Assembly (NCBI RefSeq): GCF_001613245.1
Contig: NZ_BDBZ01000021.1
Span: 62,001 to 126,000 of the forward strand
DNA: 64,000 nt
Source of the DNA: Nocardia speluncae NBRC 108251
Lineage (GTDB): Bacteria > Actinomycetota > Actinomycetes > Mycobacteriales > Mycobacteriaceae
Reading direction: 5' to 3'
The notes beneath the pieces are model-generated. The model did not search any database. It was not told the origin of the DNA and was given only the letters and a program-made list of their open reading frames with translations. Numbering within the stretch: the stretch's first letter is position 1; each line of letters starts with the position of its first letter. Shown one piece after another: positions 24,164 to 32,959 of the stretch. The translations under genes were made by a program, and so were the position numbers.

Positions 24164-24181
24164 GTTACCTACGTAGGTAAC
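24164..24181. promoter_or_regulatory. perfect 18-bp palindrome before SnoaL-like gene
   Basis: GTTACCTACGTAGGTAAC is a perfect 18-bp inverted repeat centred between 24172 and 24173, ending 17 bases before the start codon at 24199. Length and symmetry are typical of TetR-family operators, but no TetR gene is adjacent. Confidence 0.7.
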
Positions 24182-24198
24182 TCGGCAAGGAGTGGTTG

Positions 24199-24582
24199 AT
24201 GGCGGTTCGGAAGCTGGCGGAGAAATACTACGAGCTCATCGACTCGGGGCGGCTGGCCGAGGCGGCGGCGCTGATGACCGATGACGTGAAGCTGACCTTC
24301 GCCAACGCCGAACCGGTGACCGGCCGGGACGCGGCGACAGCGTCCATCCAGTACGTACTCGACCAGACCACGAAGATCGAACACAAGGTGGTGCACTGGA
24401 TCGAACCGCACCCGGCCACCGACGGCACCACCGAGGTGATGTTCGAGATCCGGATCCACTACTGGCTGAAGAGCGGTAAAGAGCTCGATATTCCGGGGGC
24501 GGTGTACGCGACGGTGAACGCCGACAACATGATCACCGAACAGCGCCTCTACGGCGATCTCACCGAGGTCTTCGCCGGCTGA
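24199..24582 (+). CDS. SnoaL-like / NTF2-fold protein
   Basis: A 127-residue SnoaL-superfamily protein: LAEKYYELIDSGRLAEAAALMTDDVKLTFANAEPVTGRDAA is the standard start of the fold, and the second half contains HYWLKSGKELDIPGAVYATV. ATG 24199 is preferred over the TTG just before it because of CAAGGAG at the right spacing. Its promoter carries a perfect palindrome, so it is probably under repressor control. Function unknown. Confidence 0.8.
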   Translation: MAVRKLAEKYYELIDSGRLAEAAALMTDDVKLTFANAEPVTGRDAATASIQYVLDQTTKIEHKVVHWIEPHPATDGTTEVMFEIRIHYWLKSGKELDIPGAVYATVNADNMITEQRLYGDLTEVFAG

Positions 24583-24595
24583 TCCCAGCACTCGC

Positions 24596-24633
24596 ACAGG
24601 CGGCCCCGGGCGAATGTGCCCGGGGCCGCCTGT
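24596..24633. terminator. strong bidirectional hairpin terminator
   Basis: A perfect 16-bp stem (24596-24611 with 24618-24633), ACAGGCGGCCCCGGGC paired to its complement, with a 6-base loop, lies between two convergent genes (stops at 24582 and 24639). Confidence 0.85.
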
Positions 24634-24638
24634 CTTGC

Positions 24639-26783
24639 CTACTTCGGTGCGGTCAGGTCGTAGACGGTTACACCGTCCACCTCCTGCGCGGTGAAATGCT
24701 CCTGCACCCACTGCGTGATTTCCGCGCCCGTTCCGGTCCGGCCGCCGGGTCCGCCACCGCTACCGCCGAGGAAGTAGTGGATCTGCCCGGATTCGACGTA
24801 CTGCCGGAACTTTTCCGGTGTGGGTGAGGGATCGCTGCCGTTGAAACCGCCGATCGCCATGACCGGCTCCTCGACGGCCAGCTGGTATCCGGCGGCGCTG
24901 TTGGCGGATACGGTGGCCGCGGCCCAGGTGTAGGCGCCGGCGTTGTCCGCCAGCAACGCGACCAGGGCGTCGCCGGGTTCGCTCACACCCATCACGCCGC
25001 CGGGACCGCCACCCATCGCGCCGTTCGCGCCACCGGCGTCCGAGGTGCCGCCGCCCGCAGGCCCGCCGCCGTCGGTGGCCGCACCGGGAATCCCGCCGGG
25101 CCCACCGGCCGCCCCGCCGTAGGCGCCACTCGCCCCGGCCCCTGTGCCGTGCGTTCCGCCGGGAACAGGGGGCCCACCGGCCGCCCCGCCGGTTCCGCCC
25201 GGTGTACCGGGTGTACCGGCGGGCGTACTCGGTATCCCACCCCACCCGCCCGGCCCGTTATCGCCGTTTTTCCTACCCGGTGGCCGCATCCCGCCGAACG
25301 TTCCGGTATCCGGGCCGGCAGTCGGAATCGGTCCGGCGTGCGCCGAATTCAAGGTGTCGGCGGTGTAAGCGACCGGCCCGCCCAGCCCCACGACCGCGGC
25401 CAGCAAGGCCACCACGACAGCAACTCGGCGGGGGAGCGGCAGCAGGAGAGCGAGGGCGGCGATGATGCCGGTAACCAGAATCGTCCAGCGCAGCCACGGT
25501 AGGAAATCTGCACTGCGTGACAACAACATCCACGCGGTCGCAGTGGTCAGCCCCATCGCCACACCCGCCGGAATCCGCACCCACCGGCGCGACCGGTTGC
25601 GCCAGAACAACACCGAACCGATACCCACCAGCGCGGCGATCGCGGGCGCCAGCGCCACCGTGTAGTACTGGTGGAAGATGCCGGCCATGAAGCTGAACAC
25701 CAGTCCGGTGATCAGCAGCCAGCCGCCCCACAGCAGCAGGTGGGCCCGCGCGGTGTCGGTGCGTGCGGCCCTGCCCCGCAGTAGCAGGCCCGTGACCAGC
25801 GCGATCAGTGCCGCGGGGAGCAGCCAGGCGATCTGCCCGCCCTGGGCCTGGTCGAACATCCGGGCTATCCCGGTCTGCCCCCACATTCCGTTTCCGCCCG
25901 GCGGCAATTCGCCGCTCGGACCCACGCTGCCGGTTTCGTTGCCGTTCAACCGGCCCAGCCCGTTGTAGCCGAGGGTGAGCTCGATAATCGAATTGTTCTG
26001 CGATCCGCCGATATACGGCCGGGAATCGGCCGGCCACAGTTCTACGGCCAGCAGCCACCAACCGGCCGCAATCACCGAGGCCGTGCCCGCCGCGAACAAC
26101 TGCGCGATCCGCTTACCGAGCTTCGGCGGGCCGGCGAACAGGTACACCAGTGCGAGCACCGGAACCACCAGCACGACCTGCAACTGTTTGGCCAGGAAAC
26201 CGAAACCGAGGCAGGTGCCGGTGAGTACCAGCCAGCGCCAGCGGCCGTCGTCCAGTGCCCGCGTCATCGCCCACGCCGCGGCAACCATGAGCAACACCAG
26301 CAGAGCATCGGGATTGTTGAACCGGAACATGAGGGCGAACACCGGTGTCACCGCAACGACGAACCCGGCGATCAGTCCCGCCGCGGGGCCGAACGAACGC
26401 CGGACGGTTGCCCAGAGCAGTGCCACCGTCATCAAACCCAGTAGGACCTGCGGGACCAGCATGCTCCAGCTGTTCAACCCGAACAGCCGGACCGACAGTT
26501 CCATAACCCACAGTGAGGCAGGTGGTTTGTCCACGGTGATGGAATTCGCGGCATCGGAGGAGCCGAAGAAGAACGCCTTCCACGACACCGAACCGGCCTG
26601 GACGGCCGCGGCGTAGAAGGAGTTCGCCCAGCCGTTCGCGCCCAGGTTGTACAGGTAGGTCAGTCCGGTGGTGAGCAGCAGTACGGCCAGCGCCGGAAAC
26701 TCCCAGCGGCCGGCGCGGGTGGGGCCGATGCTGTCCGCGGGGACGGGTTCGGTGGTCGAGGGGGGCACGGCGGTGAGAGTCAT
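24639..26783 (-). CDS. GT39/ArnT-type membrane glycosyltransferase with Gly/Pro-rich insertion
   Basis: A 714-residue polytopic membrane protein. The first lumenal segment has the GT39-like LYNLGANGWANSFYAAAVQAGS and TVDKPPASLW, in which the VDKPP acidic motif is typical of polyprenyl-phosphate-sugar-using enzymes. About 12 membrane helices run to ~residue 475. Residues ~490-620 are a very Gly/Pro/Ala-rich linker, followed by a ~95-residue extracytoplasmic domain (AGAYTWAAATVSANSAAGYQLA; EEPVMAIGGFNGSDPSPT). It overlaps the GT2/GtrA gene by ATGA and probably uses the polyprenyl-linked sugar made by that partner to decorate envelope glycans or proteins. Acceptor unknown. Confidence 0.85.
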   Translation of the reverse strand: MTLTAVPPSTTEPVPADSIGPTRAGRWEFPALAVLLLTTGLTYLYNLGANGWANSFYAAAVQAGSVSWKAFFFGSSDAANSITVDKPPASLWVMELSVRLFGLNSWSMLVPQVLLGLMTVALLWATVRRSFGPAAGLIAGFVVAVTPVFALMFRFNNPDALLVLLMVAAAWAMTRALDDGRWRWLVLTGTCLGFGFLAKQLQVVLVVPVLALVYLFAGPPKLGKRIAQLFAAGTASVIAAGWWLLAVELWPADSRPYIGGSQNNSIIELTLGYNGLGRLNGNETGSVGPSGELPPGGNGMWGQTGIARMFDQAQGGQIAWLLPAALIALVTGLLLRGRAARTDTARAHLLLWGGWLLITGLVFSFMAGIFHQYYTVALAPAIAALVGIGSVLFWRNRSRRWVRIPAGVAMGLTTATAWMLLSRSADFLPWLRWTILVTGIIAALALLLPLPRRVAVVVALLAAVVGLGGPVAYTADTLNSAHAGPIPTAGPDTGTFGGMRPPGRKNGDNGPGGWGGIPSTPAGTPGTPGGTGGAAGGPPVPGGTHGTGAGASGAYGGAAGGPGGIPGAATDGGGPAGGGTSDAGGANGAMGGGPGGVMGVSEPGDALVALLADNAGAYTWAAATVSANSAAGYQLAVEEPVMAIGGFNGSDPSPTPEKFRQYVESGQIHYFLGGSGGGPGGRTGTGAEITQWVQEHFTAQEVDGVTVYDLTAPK

Positions 26784-28033
26784 CGGGCGACCTCCACGGT
26801 GAGCTGTGCGGGCCCGGAGGTATTGCGGAACACCCAGCGCAGGCCGACGAAGCGCATGAGGGTCGCGATCAGGTTCGCCACGACCAGCACGAACAGTTCC
26901 AGTTGGACCGGCGCCGCGGGCGCCCAATGATGCAGCGCGAACAGCGATCCACTGGTCACCGACAGTCCGAACCCGAAGATGAGCAGGCCCTGGAACTGAT
27001 GCGATGCCATCCCGCGCTGCCCGCGCACGCCGAAGGTGAACGAACGGTTGACGGCGGTGTTGGCGACTGCCGTGGCGAGCAGCGCCGCGAAGTTCGCGGC
27101 CTGCGCGCCGGTCACCGGTTGTATCAGAAGGTAGAGCAGCACGTAGGCGAGCGTGGAACCGGCGCCGACCAGTGCGAACCGGATCAACTGACCGGCCATG
27201 CCCAACGGCACACCCGAAACCAGCGGCTCTCTGCCCACCGCCCGGCGCAGTTCGGCCAACGGTAGGGACCCGGTGGTCAATGCGCGGCCCATCCGCCAGA
27301 TCCCCTGTAGGTCCTTGCGGGCGGTATCGACGATATCCACCCGGCTGTCGGGATCATCGATCCAATCCACCGGGATTTCATGGATCCGCAGCCCGGCGCG
27401 TTCGGCCAGCACCAGTAGTTCGGTGTCGAAGAACCATTCACCGTCTTCGACCAGCGGCAACAGTGTGCGCGCCACCTCGGTGCGCATGGCTTTGAACCCG
27501 CATTGGGCGTCGGAGAAGCGGGCCCGCAGCGAGGCTTTCAACAGCAGGTTGTAGCAGCGGGAGATGAATTCACGTTTGGGTCCGCGCACCACGCGCGAGC
27601 CGGCGCTGAGCCGGGTGCCGATCGCCAGATCGGAATGGCCCGAGACGAGCGGCGCGACCAGCGGGAGCAGGGCATCGAGATCGGTCGACAGATCGACATC
27701 CATATAGGCGACGACCTGTGCATCCGACTCCTGCCACACGGTTCGCAACGCCCTGCCGCGGCCCTTGGTGTCGAGATGCACCACGCGTATATCGCCGAGT
27801 TCGGCGGCGAGCAGTTCGGCCACCGCGAGCGTGGCATCGGTGCTGGCGTTGTCGGCGACGGTGATCCGGGCCGGGAACGGGAACCCGCTGCCCAGGTATT
27901 CGTGCAGGCGGCGCAAGCAGGCGCCGAGGTCGGTTTCTTCGTTGTACACGGGGACGACCACATCCAGCACGGGGGGTGTTGACGGGTGGTCGACTTGATC
28001 CGCCGGTCCGGCGACGGTCACGGTCTCGGTCAT
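26780..28033 (-). CDS. bifunctional GT2 glycosyltransferase / GtrA-like flippase protein
   Basis: A 417-residue fusion. Residues ~20-260 are a GT-A fold GT2 enzyme: DVVVPVYNEE, DNASTDAT, and the metal-binding VAYMDVDLSTDLDALLP region, like dolichyl-phosphate-sugar synthases. Residues ~280-405 hold four membrane helices of the GtrA family (FALVGAGSTLAYVLLYLLI; FAALLATAVANTAVNRSFTF). The protein would make and help flip a polyprenyl-phosphate sugar. Coupled by ATGA to the GT39-like gene that probably uses the product. Confidence 0.88.
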   Translation of the reverse strand: MTETVTVAGPADQVDHPSTPPVLDVVVPVYNEETDLGACLRRLHEYLGSGFPFPARITVADNASTDATLAVAELLAAELGDIRVVHLDTKGRGRALRTVWQESDAQVVAYMDVDLSTDLDALLPLVAPLVSGHSDLAIGTRLSAGSRVVRGPKREFISRCYNLLLKASLRARFSDAQCGFKAMRTEVARTLLPLVEDGEWFFDTELLVLAERAGLRIHEIPVDWIDDPDSRVDIVDTARKDLQGIWRMGRALTTGSLPLAELRRAVGREPLVSGVPLGMAGQLIRFALVGAGSTLAYVLLYLLIQPVTGAQAANFAALLATAVANTAVNRSFTFGVRGQRGMASHQFQGLLIFGFGLSVTSGSLFALHHWAPAAPVQLELFVLVVANLIATLMRFVGLRWVFRNTSGPAQLTVEVAR

Positions 28034-28256
28034 ATCGCCCAGACTCGACCGGTGGGCTGGGGCCGGGCTCCAGCGAACCTGGGAGGTTCCTGTGTTCGTG
28101 GTGACCGAGCTCGGCCCGGCTACGCTTCAATTGTCGAAAGTGCCGATGCATCGGCGGTTCGGCCACGGACCAACCGGAACCTCGTTGTTCTCGCACGCCG
28201 TTGTGGTGTTGTTCCGTAACGCCCTCAGTATGCGCGCGGGTACCGACAGGTCCGGG

Positions 28257-29096
28257 TCAGTGCAGCCGCCACAGCGGCGATACCGGACCGTGCCCTTTGC
28301 CCAGGTCGTAGGCGGCTTCGAGGCAGCGGCGGGTCCATTCCTTGGCGAATTCGAACGCGTCGGGCACCGAGTGGCCGTTGGCCAGGGCGCAGGCCAGCGC
28401 GGCGGCCAGAGTGTCGCCGCCGCCGTGGTCGTTACCGGTGGCGATGCGGGGCGCCCGGAACTCCAGGAAGCGTTCACCGTCGAACAGCAGGTCCGTGCTG
28501 TCGGCGGAGGTGCGCAGATGCCCGCCCTTCACCACCACCCACTGCGGACCGAGGGCGTGCAAAGCTTCGGCCGCCGAACGCGCCGAAGCCGTATCGGTGA
28601 CCCGCACCCCCGTCAGTAGCCGGATCTCGTCCAGATTGGGCGTGACGATCGTGGCCAGCGGAAACAGGGTGTAGCGCACAGCGTCCAGGGCCTCGGTGTG
28701 CAGGAGCGGGTCGCCGTGCATGGAGGCCGCGACGGGGTCCACGACCAGCGGCGCCGAGCCGTCGCGCCCGATCCCGACCTCCCGGCAGACCGCGGCTACC
28801 GCCTCGATGATGGCGCTGGAGGCGAGCATGCCCGTCTTGGCGGCACCGATTCCGATATCGCCGGCCACCGACCGCACCTGATCGGCCACCACCTGCGGCG
28901 GAACCTCGTGGAACCCGGTCACCCCCACCGAGTTCTGCACGGTCACCGCGGCAACCGCTACCAGTGCATGCACTCCGCACAGCGCCATGGTGCGGGTATC
29001 GGCCTGGATCCCGGCGCCGCCACCCGAATCCGTCCCGGCGATGGTGAGCACTCGCACCGGGGTCTGTCCCGGCGGGGTCAACGGCAACAAATTCAC
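28257..29096 (-). CDS. thiD: hydroxymethylpyrimidine/phosphomethylpyrimidine kinase
   Basis: A 279-residue ribokinase-fold enzyme phosphorylating HMP and HMP-P in thiamine biosynthesis. The N-terminal TIAGTDSGGGAGIQADTRTM is the ThiD signature (residues ~19-38), with KTGMLAS, VVDPVAASMHGDPLL and GNDHGGGDTLAAALAC carrying the catalytic GxGD-type region (here GGGD). GTG start at 29096. It stands alone here, without a fused TenA domain. thiC lies 8 kb away on the same strand. Confidence 0.93.
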   Translation of the reverse strand: MNLLPLTPPGQTPVRVLTIAGTDSGGGAGIQADTRTMALCGVHALVAVAAVTVQNSVGVTGFHEVPPQVVADQVRSVAGDIGIGAAKTGMLASSAIIEAVAAVCREVGIGRDGSAPLVVDPVAASMHGDPLLHTEALDAVRYTLFPLATIVTPNLDEIRLLTGVRVTDTASARSAAEALHALGPQWVVVKGGHLRTSADSTDLLFDGERFLEFRAPRIATGNDHGGGDTLAAALACALANGHSVPDAFEFAKEWTRRCLEAAYDLGKGHGPVSPLWRLH

Positions 29097-29138
29097 GCAG
29101 TCACCCTACGTGGACTCGGCTGCGGGCCGGCCATGTGC

Positions 29139-29696
29139 TCAGCGGATGGCCTGGTCGATGAGGCGGCGGGCCGCGCGGTCGGTGCGTTCGGTATCGCCGG
29201 TGATGAGGCGGTCCTGGAGGATGCCGCGGAGGCCGGAGATCAGCAGGGTGGCGACGACTTCGGGGTCGTCCACCGAAACGAGTTCAGCCAGTCGGGTGGT
29301 CAGGGCGGTGGTGAAGGCCGCGATCGCCTCGTCGGCGTAGCGGGCGTACGGGGCCGATGGGGCGCAGGCGGCGCCGAGGACTTGCAACATCACGGTGTTG
29401 CTGACGGCCTCGGGGCCGGTGGCGTTGGAGCGATAGAAGTCCCACAGGCGTTCGCGGAGCGCGGTGGCGTCGTGGATATCGGCGAATACGGCGGTGAGGT
29501 CGGGACGGTGGGTGGTCAGAGCCTGGACGAGCAGTTCTTCTTTGGTGCCGAAGTAGTAGATCAGCATGCGGGAGCTGGTGCCGAGGGCAGCGGCCAGGGG
29601 GCGGAGTGAGAGGTCCGCGAGGCCGTGTTCGGCGATATAGCGGACCACGGCGTCGAGGAGTTCGGCGCGTTTGGCGTGGTCGAGGGGGCGGGCCAT
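29139..29696 (-). CDS. TetR family regulator
   Basis: A 185-residue TetR protein from ATG 29696 with HTH at about residues 7-55 (SLRPLAAALGTSSRMLIYYFGTKEEL). It is divergent from a beta-ketoacyl synthase gene with only 31 bp between start codons, in which a 16-bp palindrome lies. It is thus a likely repressor of itself and of the synthase. Ligand unknown. Confidence 0.9.
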   Translation of the reverse strand: MARPLDHAKRAELLDAVVRYIAEHGLADLSLRPLAAALGTSSRMLIYYFGTKEELLVQALTTHRPDLTAVFADIHDATALRERLWDFYRSNATGPEAVSNTVMLQVLGAACAPSAPYARYADEAIAAFTTALTTRLAELVSVDDPEVVATLLISGLRGILQDRLITGDTERTDRAARRLIDQAIR

Positions 29697-29704
29697 GGGT
29701 TGAC

Positions 29705-29720
29705 TGTAGCGAACGCTACA
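29705..29720. promoter_or_regulatory. 16-bp palindromic operator between TetR and KAS genes
   Basis: TGTAGCGAACGCTACA: 7-bp perfect arms around a 2-base centre. It occupies most of the 31-bp gap between divergent start codons at 29696 and 29728, so binding should block both promoters or starts. Confidence 0.8.
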
Positions 29721-29727
29721 GGTATTG

Positions 29728-30984
29728 ATGAACCCCGTGAATGTACCGATCGCTTCAGAAACTCGGCAGGCGTCCGGCCGAGTGGTCGTCACCGCCTATG
29801 CGGGAGCCACCTCACTGGCCGACGATATGGACGGCACCTGGGCCGCGCTGCTACGCGGCGAAACCGGTATCACCACTCTCGATGACGATTTCGTCGCCGA
29901 GTACGACCTGCCGGTACGTATCGGCGGCAAGCTGAAATCGCATCCCGGCGCGGAGCTCACCCGGGTCGAGCAGCGGCGGCATTCGTATGTGGAACAGCTC
30001 GCTCTGGTGCTCGGGCGGCGAGTCTGGGGGGCGGCAGGACGGCCCGAGGTGGAGGGTGAACGGCTCGCGGTGTGTATCGGTACCGGGCTGGGCGGCGGTG
30101 ATGCGCTCATCGACGCGGTCGACGCCATGCGAGCGGGTGGGTACCGCAAGGTTTCGCCGATGTCGGTGCCGATGGTCATGCCGAACGGTCCCGCGGCGGC
30201 GGTGAGTCTCGAAATCGGCGCGAAGGCGGGTGTTTTCGCCCCTGTCTCGGCGTGCTCATCGGGAACCGAGGCAATCGCGCAGGCCTGGCGGCTGATCGTC
30301 ACCGGAGAGGCCGATGTGGTGGTGGCGGGCGGTGTGGAGGGGCATATCCACGCGGTACCGATCGCGAGTTTCTCCATGATGCGTGCGATGAGCACCCGCA
30401 ATGACGAGCCACAGCGTGCCTCCCGCCCGTTCGACCGGGACCGCGACGGTTTCGTCTTCGGTGAGGCCGGAGCGCTGGTGGTCCTCGAATCGGAGCGGCA
30501 CGCCCACGCCCGCGGCGCCCGGATCCACGCCCGGGTGCTCGGGGCGGGTATCACTTCCGACGCTTACCATATCGTCGCTTCCGACCCGGCCGGTGCGGGC
30601 GCGGCCCGGGCCATGCGTAAAGCGATTACCGCGGCAGGCCTGCGGCCCGCCGACATCCGGCACGTGAACGCACACGCCACCTCGACCTCGATCGGCGACG
30701 CGTCCGAAGCGGCCGCGATCCGCGCGGTGACACCGGAGGCTTCGGTCTACGCGCCCAAATCAGCGCTCGGACATTCCATCGGGGCGGTCGGTGCGCTGGA
30801 AACCATCCTGACCGCGCTGACGCTGCGTGAACAGGTCGTTCCGCCCACTCTCAACCTCGACAACTGCGACGTCGACCTCGACGTAGTCCATGGTCGCGCC
30901 CGTCCGCAGGCCTGCGAGTACGCCCTGACGAACTCCTTCGGATTCGGCGGGCACAACGTCACCCTCGCCCTCGGGCGCGCATGA
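29728..30984 (+). CDS. beta-ketoacyl-ACP synthase (KAS I/II type)
   Basis: A 418-residue thiolase-fold condensing enzyme. The active-site triad is Cys176 (SACSSGTEA), His316 (NAHATST) and His349 (ALGHSIGAVGALE), with the acidic PFDRDRDGFVFGEAG loop at ~234-248 and a C-terminal NSFGFGGHN. It elongates acyl-ACP by decarboxylative condensation with malonyl-ACP. It resembles KasA/KasB and FabF proteins. It is isolated from other fatty-acid genes and paired with a divergent TetR gene. The start codon could also be GTG 29737. Confidence 0.9.
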   Translation: MNPVNVPIASETRQASGRVVVTAYAGATSLADDMDGTWAALLRGETGITTLDDDFVAEYDLPVRIGGKLKSHPGAELTRVEQRRHSYVEQLALVLGRRVWGAAGRPEVEGERLAVCIGTGLGGGDALIDAVDAMRAGGYRKVSPMSVPMVMPNGPAAAVSLEIGAKAGVFAPVSACSSGTEAIAQAWRLIVTGEADVVVAGGVEGHIHAVPIASFSMMRAMSTRNDEPQRASRPFDRDRDGFVFGEAGALVVLESERHAHARGARIHARVLGAGITSDAYHIVASDPAGAGAARAMRKAITAAGLRPADIRHVNAHATSTSIGDASEAAAIRAVTPEASVYAPKSALGHSIGAVGALETILTALTLREQVVPPTLNLDNCDVDLDVVHGRARPQACEYALTNSFGFGGHNVTLALGRA

Positions 30985-31004
30985 TCCGAACCGCGCGTAC
31001 CTGC

Positions 31005-31670
31005 TCAATCGCCGGCCCTGGGCCCAGGGGTGCGTTTCCAGCGCCAGGCGAATTCCCCGGCGTGGGGCGGCGGACCGGGCAGCTCTCCGTCGGCGCGCAG
31101 GCCGGCGAGCAGGAGGGCGAGAATCCGGCGGCGTAACTGTCCGGTGCGCTCGGCGTCCGGGGTCGACACCGCGGCGCAGGCCTCCAGAACAATGCCGAGG
31201 TCCTGGGGAGTGATGTCTGGGCGTAACTGTCCGGATTCGTGTGCGCGCCGGACGAGTTCGTTGTTCACCTGCTCGGAGTGCTGGACTTCGGGCAGTATCG
31301 ATTCGTCGGGTGTGAAGGTGCCGGCGAGGTGGACGGTCAGTGAATGCACATCTGCCTCGACCACTCGCTCCAGAAAACCGGCCAGTGCCTGCCAGCCTTC
31401 CGGTTCCTCCAGTGCGGCGTCGGCTTCGGCGTTGTAGCGGCGGAGTCCGTCGTGGCAGAGGGTGCGCAGCAGTACGTCTTTGCTCGGGTAGCGGCGGTAC
31501 AGGGCGCTGATACCGACTCCGGCTCGTTCGGCGACGGCCGAAATCGGCGCGTTCGCATCGGCGAGGAATACCGCTCGTGCGGCGTCGAGGATGAGCTCGT
31601 CGTTACGGGCGGCCTGTGCTTTGCGGCCGGGGAGGGGTTTGGCCGCGGGAGGTTCGGCTGATCGGGGCAT
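31005..31670 (-). CDS. TetR family regulator
   Basis: A 221-residue TetR protein. A basic N-terminal extension is followed by the HTH at ~residues 24-70 (PISAVAERAGVGISALYRRYPSKDVLL). C-terminal helices end in a Pro-rich, basic tail. It is divergent from the epoxide hydrolase gene at 31756, with an AACGGA-type inverted repeat between them, so it probably represses that gene and itself. Confidence 0.9.
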   Translation of the reverse strand: MPRSAEPPAAKPLPGRKAQAARNDELILDAARAVFLADANAPISAVAERAGVGISALYRRYPSKDVLLRTLCHDGLRRYNAEADAALEEPEGWQALAGFLERVVEADVHSLTVHLAGTFTPDESILPEVQHSEQVNNELVRRAHESGQLRPDITPQDLGIVLEACAAVSTPDAERTGQLRRRILALLLAGLRADGELPGPPPHAGEFAWRWKRTPGPRAGD

Positions 31671-31690
31671 GCTCCGAGGCTAGCACTTGA

Positions 31691-31740
31691 AACGGAATGA
31701 TCCGTTCTGATAGGTTTTAAACAGAACAAAACATTCCGTT
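31691..31740. promoter_or_regulatory. repeated AACGGAAT half-sites in TetR/epoxide hydrolase promoter
   Basis: AACGGAATGATCCGTT (31691-31706) is a palindrome with 6-bp perfect arms; a further half-site ATTCCGTT (31733-31740) lies on the epoxide hydrolase side. The region between is AT-rich (GGTTTTAAACAGAAC), fitting promoter DNA. Likely the operator of the divergent TetR protein. Confidence 0.7.
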
Positions 31741-31755
31741 CCAATAGGAGTCGAT

Positions 31756-32844
31756 ATGACCGCCATCCAGCCCTTCCGCATCGAGATCCCCGGCGCCGAC
31801 CTCGACGATCTGCATGCCCGCCTGGACCGCACCCGCTGGGCGGATCAGATCCCCGGCTCCGGTGACGAGTACGGCGTGAGTGTCGGCCGGGTGCGTCACC
31901 TGGCCGATGTCTGGCGCTCGTTCGACTGGCGCGCCCAGGAACGCACACTGAATGCCTACTCGCAGTTCCGCACCGAAATCGACGGCCAGCTGATCCACTT
32001 CCTCCATATCCGGTCGACGGGCGCGCAGGGATTCCCACTGATCCTGACCCACGGCTGGCCCGGCACCTTCGTCGAATTCCTCGATCTCGTAGAGCCGCTC
32101 ACGGGGGCCGGTTTCGACCTGGTCATCCCCTCGGTACCCGGCTACGGTTTCTCCGGCCCGACAACGGAAACCGGCTGGAACGATGCCCGGATCGCCCGCG
32201 CCTGGGCGGAGCTGATGCGTCGCCTCGGCTACCGCCGTTACGGCGCGGCAGGAAACGACGGCGGATCGGCCATTTCCGCGGAACTGGGCCGATACGCTCC
32301 CGAACAGGTGGTGGGAGTGCACGTTGCCCAGGTGTATTCGTTCCCTTCCGGTGATCCCGCCGAACTGGCCGATCTCACCGCCGACGAACAGCAGGCCATG
32401 GCAACGCTGGACTGGTTCGTCAAGAACAAGATGGGCTTCAACGTCCTGCAATCACAGCAGCCGCAGACCCTCGCGCACGCCCTGACGGATTCGCCGGCCG
32501 GCCTGCTCGGCTGGAACAGCCAGCTGCTCGGACCCGACCTGGACGACGAATTCGTCGTCACCAATATCGCGATCCACTGGTTCACCGGAACCGCCGGCTC
32601 GGCGATCCGGCACTACTACGAGAAGGACAAGGCCGAGCAGCCCACCGAACCGAGTACCGTCCCGCTCGCGTTGTCCGGGTCGACCGGGGATTTCCACGGC
32701 ATCCGGCGTTTCGCCGAACGCGACCACAATGTGGTGTCCTGGCGGACCCACGATGTGCACAGCCACTATCTGCACCATGCCGCTCCCGAGCTCATGGCCG
32801 AGGAGATCGCCGGGTTCTTCGACAAGTACCGTGCCGGCGAGTAG
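31756..32844 (+). CDS. epoxide hydrolase (EHN-type alpha/beta hydrolase)
   Basis: A 362-residue protein with the N-terminal EHN region (FRIEIPGADLDDLHARLDRTRWAD) and a microsomal-epoxide-hydrolase-like core: HGWPGT oxyanion motif (99-104), PSVPGYGFS, nucleophile Asp168 in GNDGGS (166-171), and a C-terminal HYLHHAAPELMAEEIAGFF bearing the catalytic His. It opens epoxides to diols in the cytoplasm. ATG 31756 has AATAGGAG upstream. Under likely control of the divergent TetR gene. Confidence 0.9.
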   Translation: MTAIQPFRIEIPGADLDDLHARLDRTRWADQIPGSGDEYGVSVGRVRHLADVWRSFDWRAQERTLNAYSQFRTEIDGQLIHFLHIRSTGAQGFPLILTHGWPGTFVEFLDLVEPLTGAGFDLVIPSVPGYGFSGPTTETGWNDARIARAWAELMRRLGYRRYGAAGNDGGSAISAELGRYAPEQVVGVHVAQVYSFPSGDPAELADLTADEQQAMATLDWFVKNKMGFNVLQSQQPQTLAHALTDSPAGLLGWNSQLLGPDLDDEFVVTNIAIHWFTGTAGSAIRHYYEKDKAEQPTEPSTVPLALSGSTGDFHGIRRFAERDHNVVSWRTHDVHSHYLHHAAPELMAEEIAGFFDKYRAGE

Positions 32845-32904
32845 GTCGCGAAATCGGAGCCGGATCGATGTCGACGGTGCGGGCACGGCTCCGATCGGTC
32901 GCGG

Positions 32905-32927
32905 GGCCGCCTCGGCCGGAGGCGGCC
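32905..32927. terminator. hairpin between convergent genes
   Basis: GGCCGCCTC and GAGGCGGCC form a 9-bp perfect stem around a 5-base loop, 61 bases after the epoxide hydrolase stop and before the stop of the convergent SnoaL-like gene. No T-run follows. Confidence 0.55.
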
Positions 32928-32959
32928 CGAGGGCCTCGGGCGCCGGTCGTCTCGACGTC

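Noticed and set aside
31717..32451. 244-codon minus-strand frame over the epoxide hydrolase
   Set aside because: Shadow frame; catalytic motifs lie on the plus strand and the operator arrangement fits that gene.
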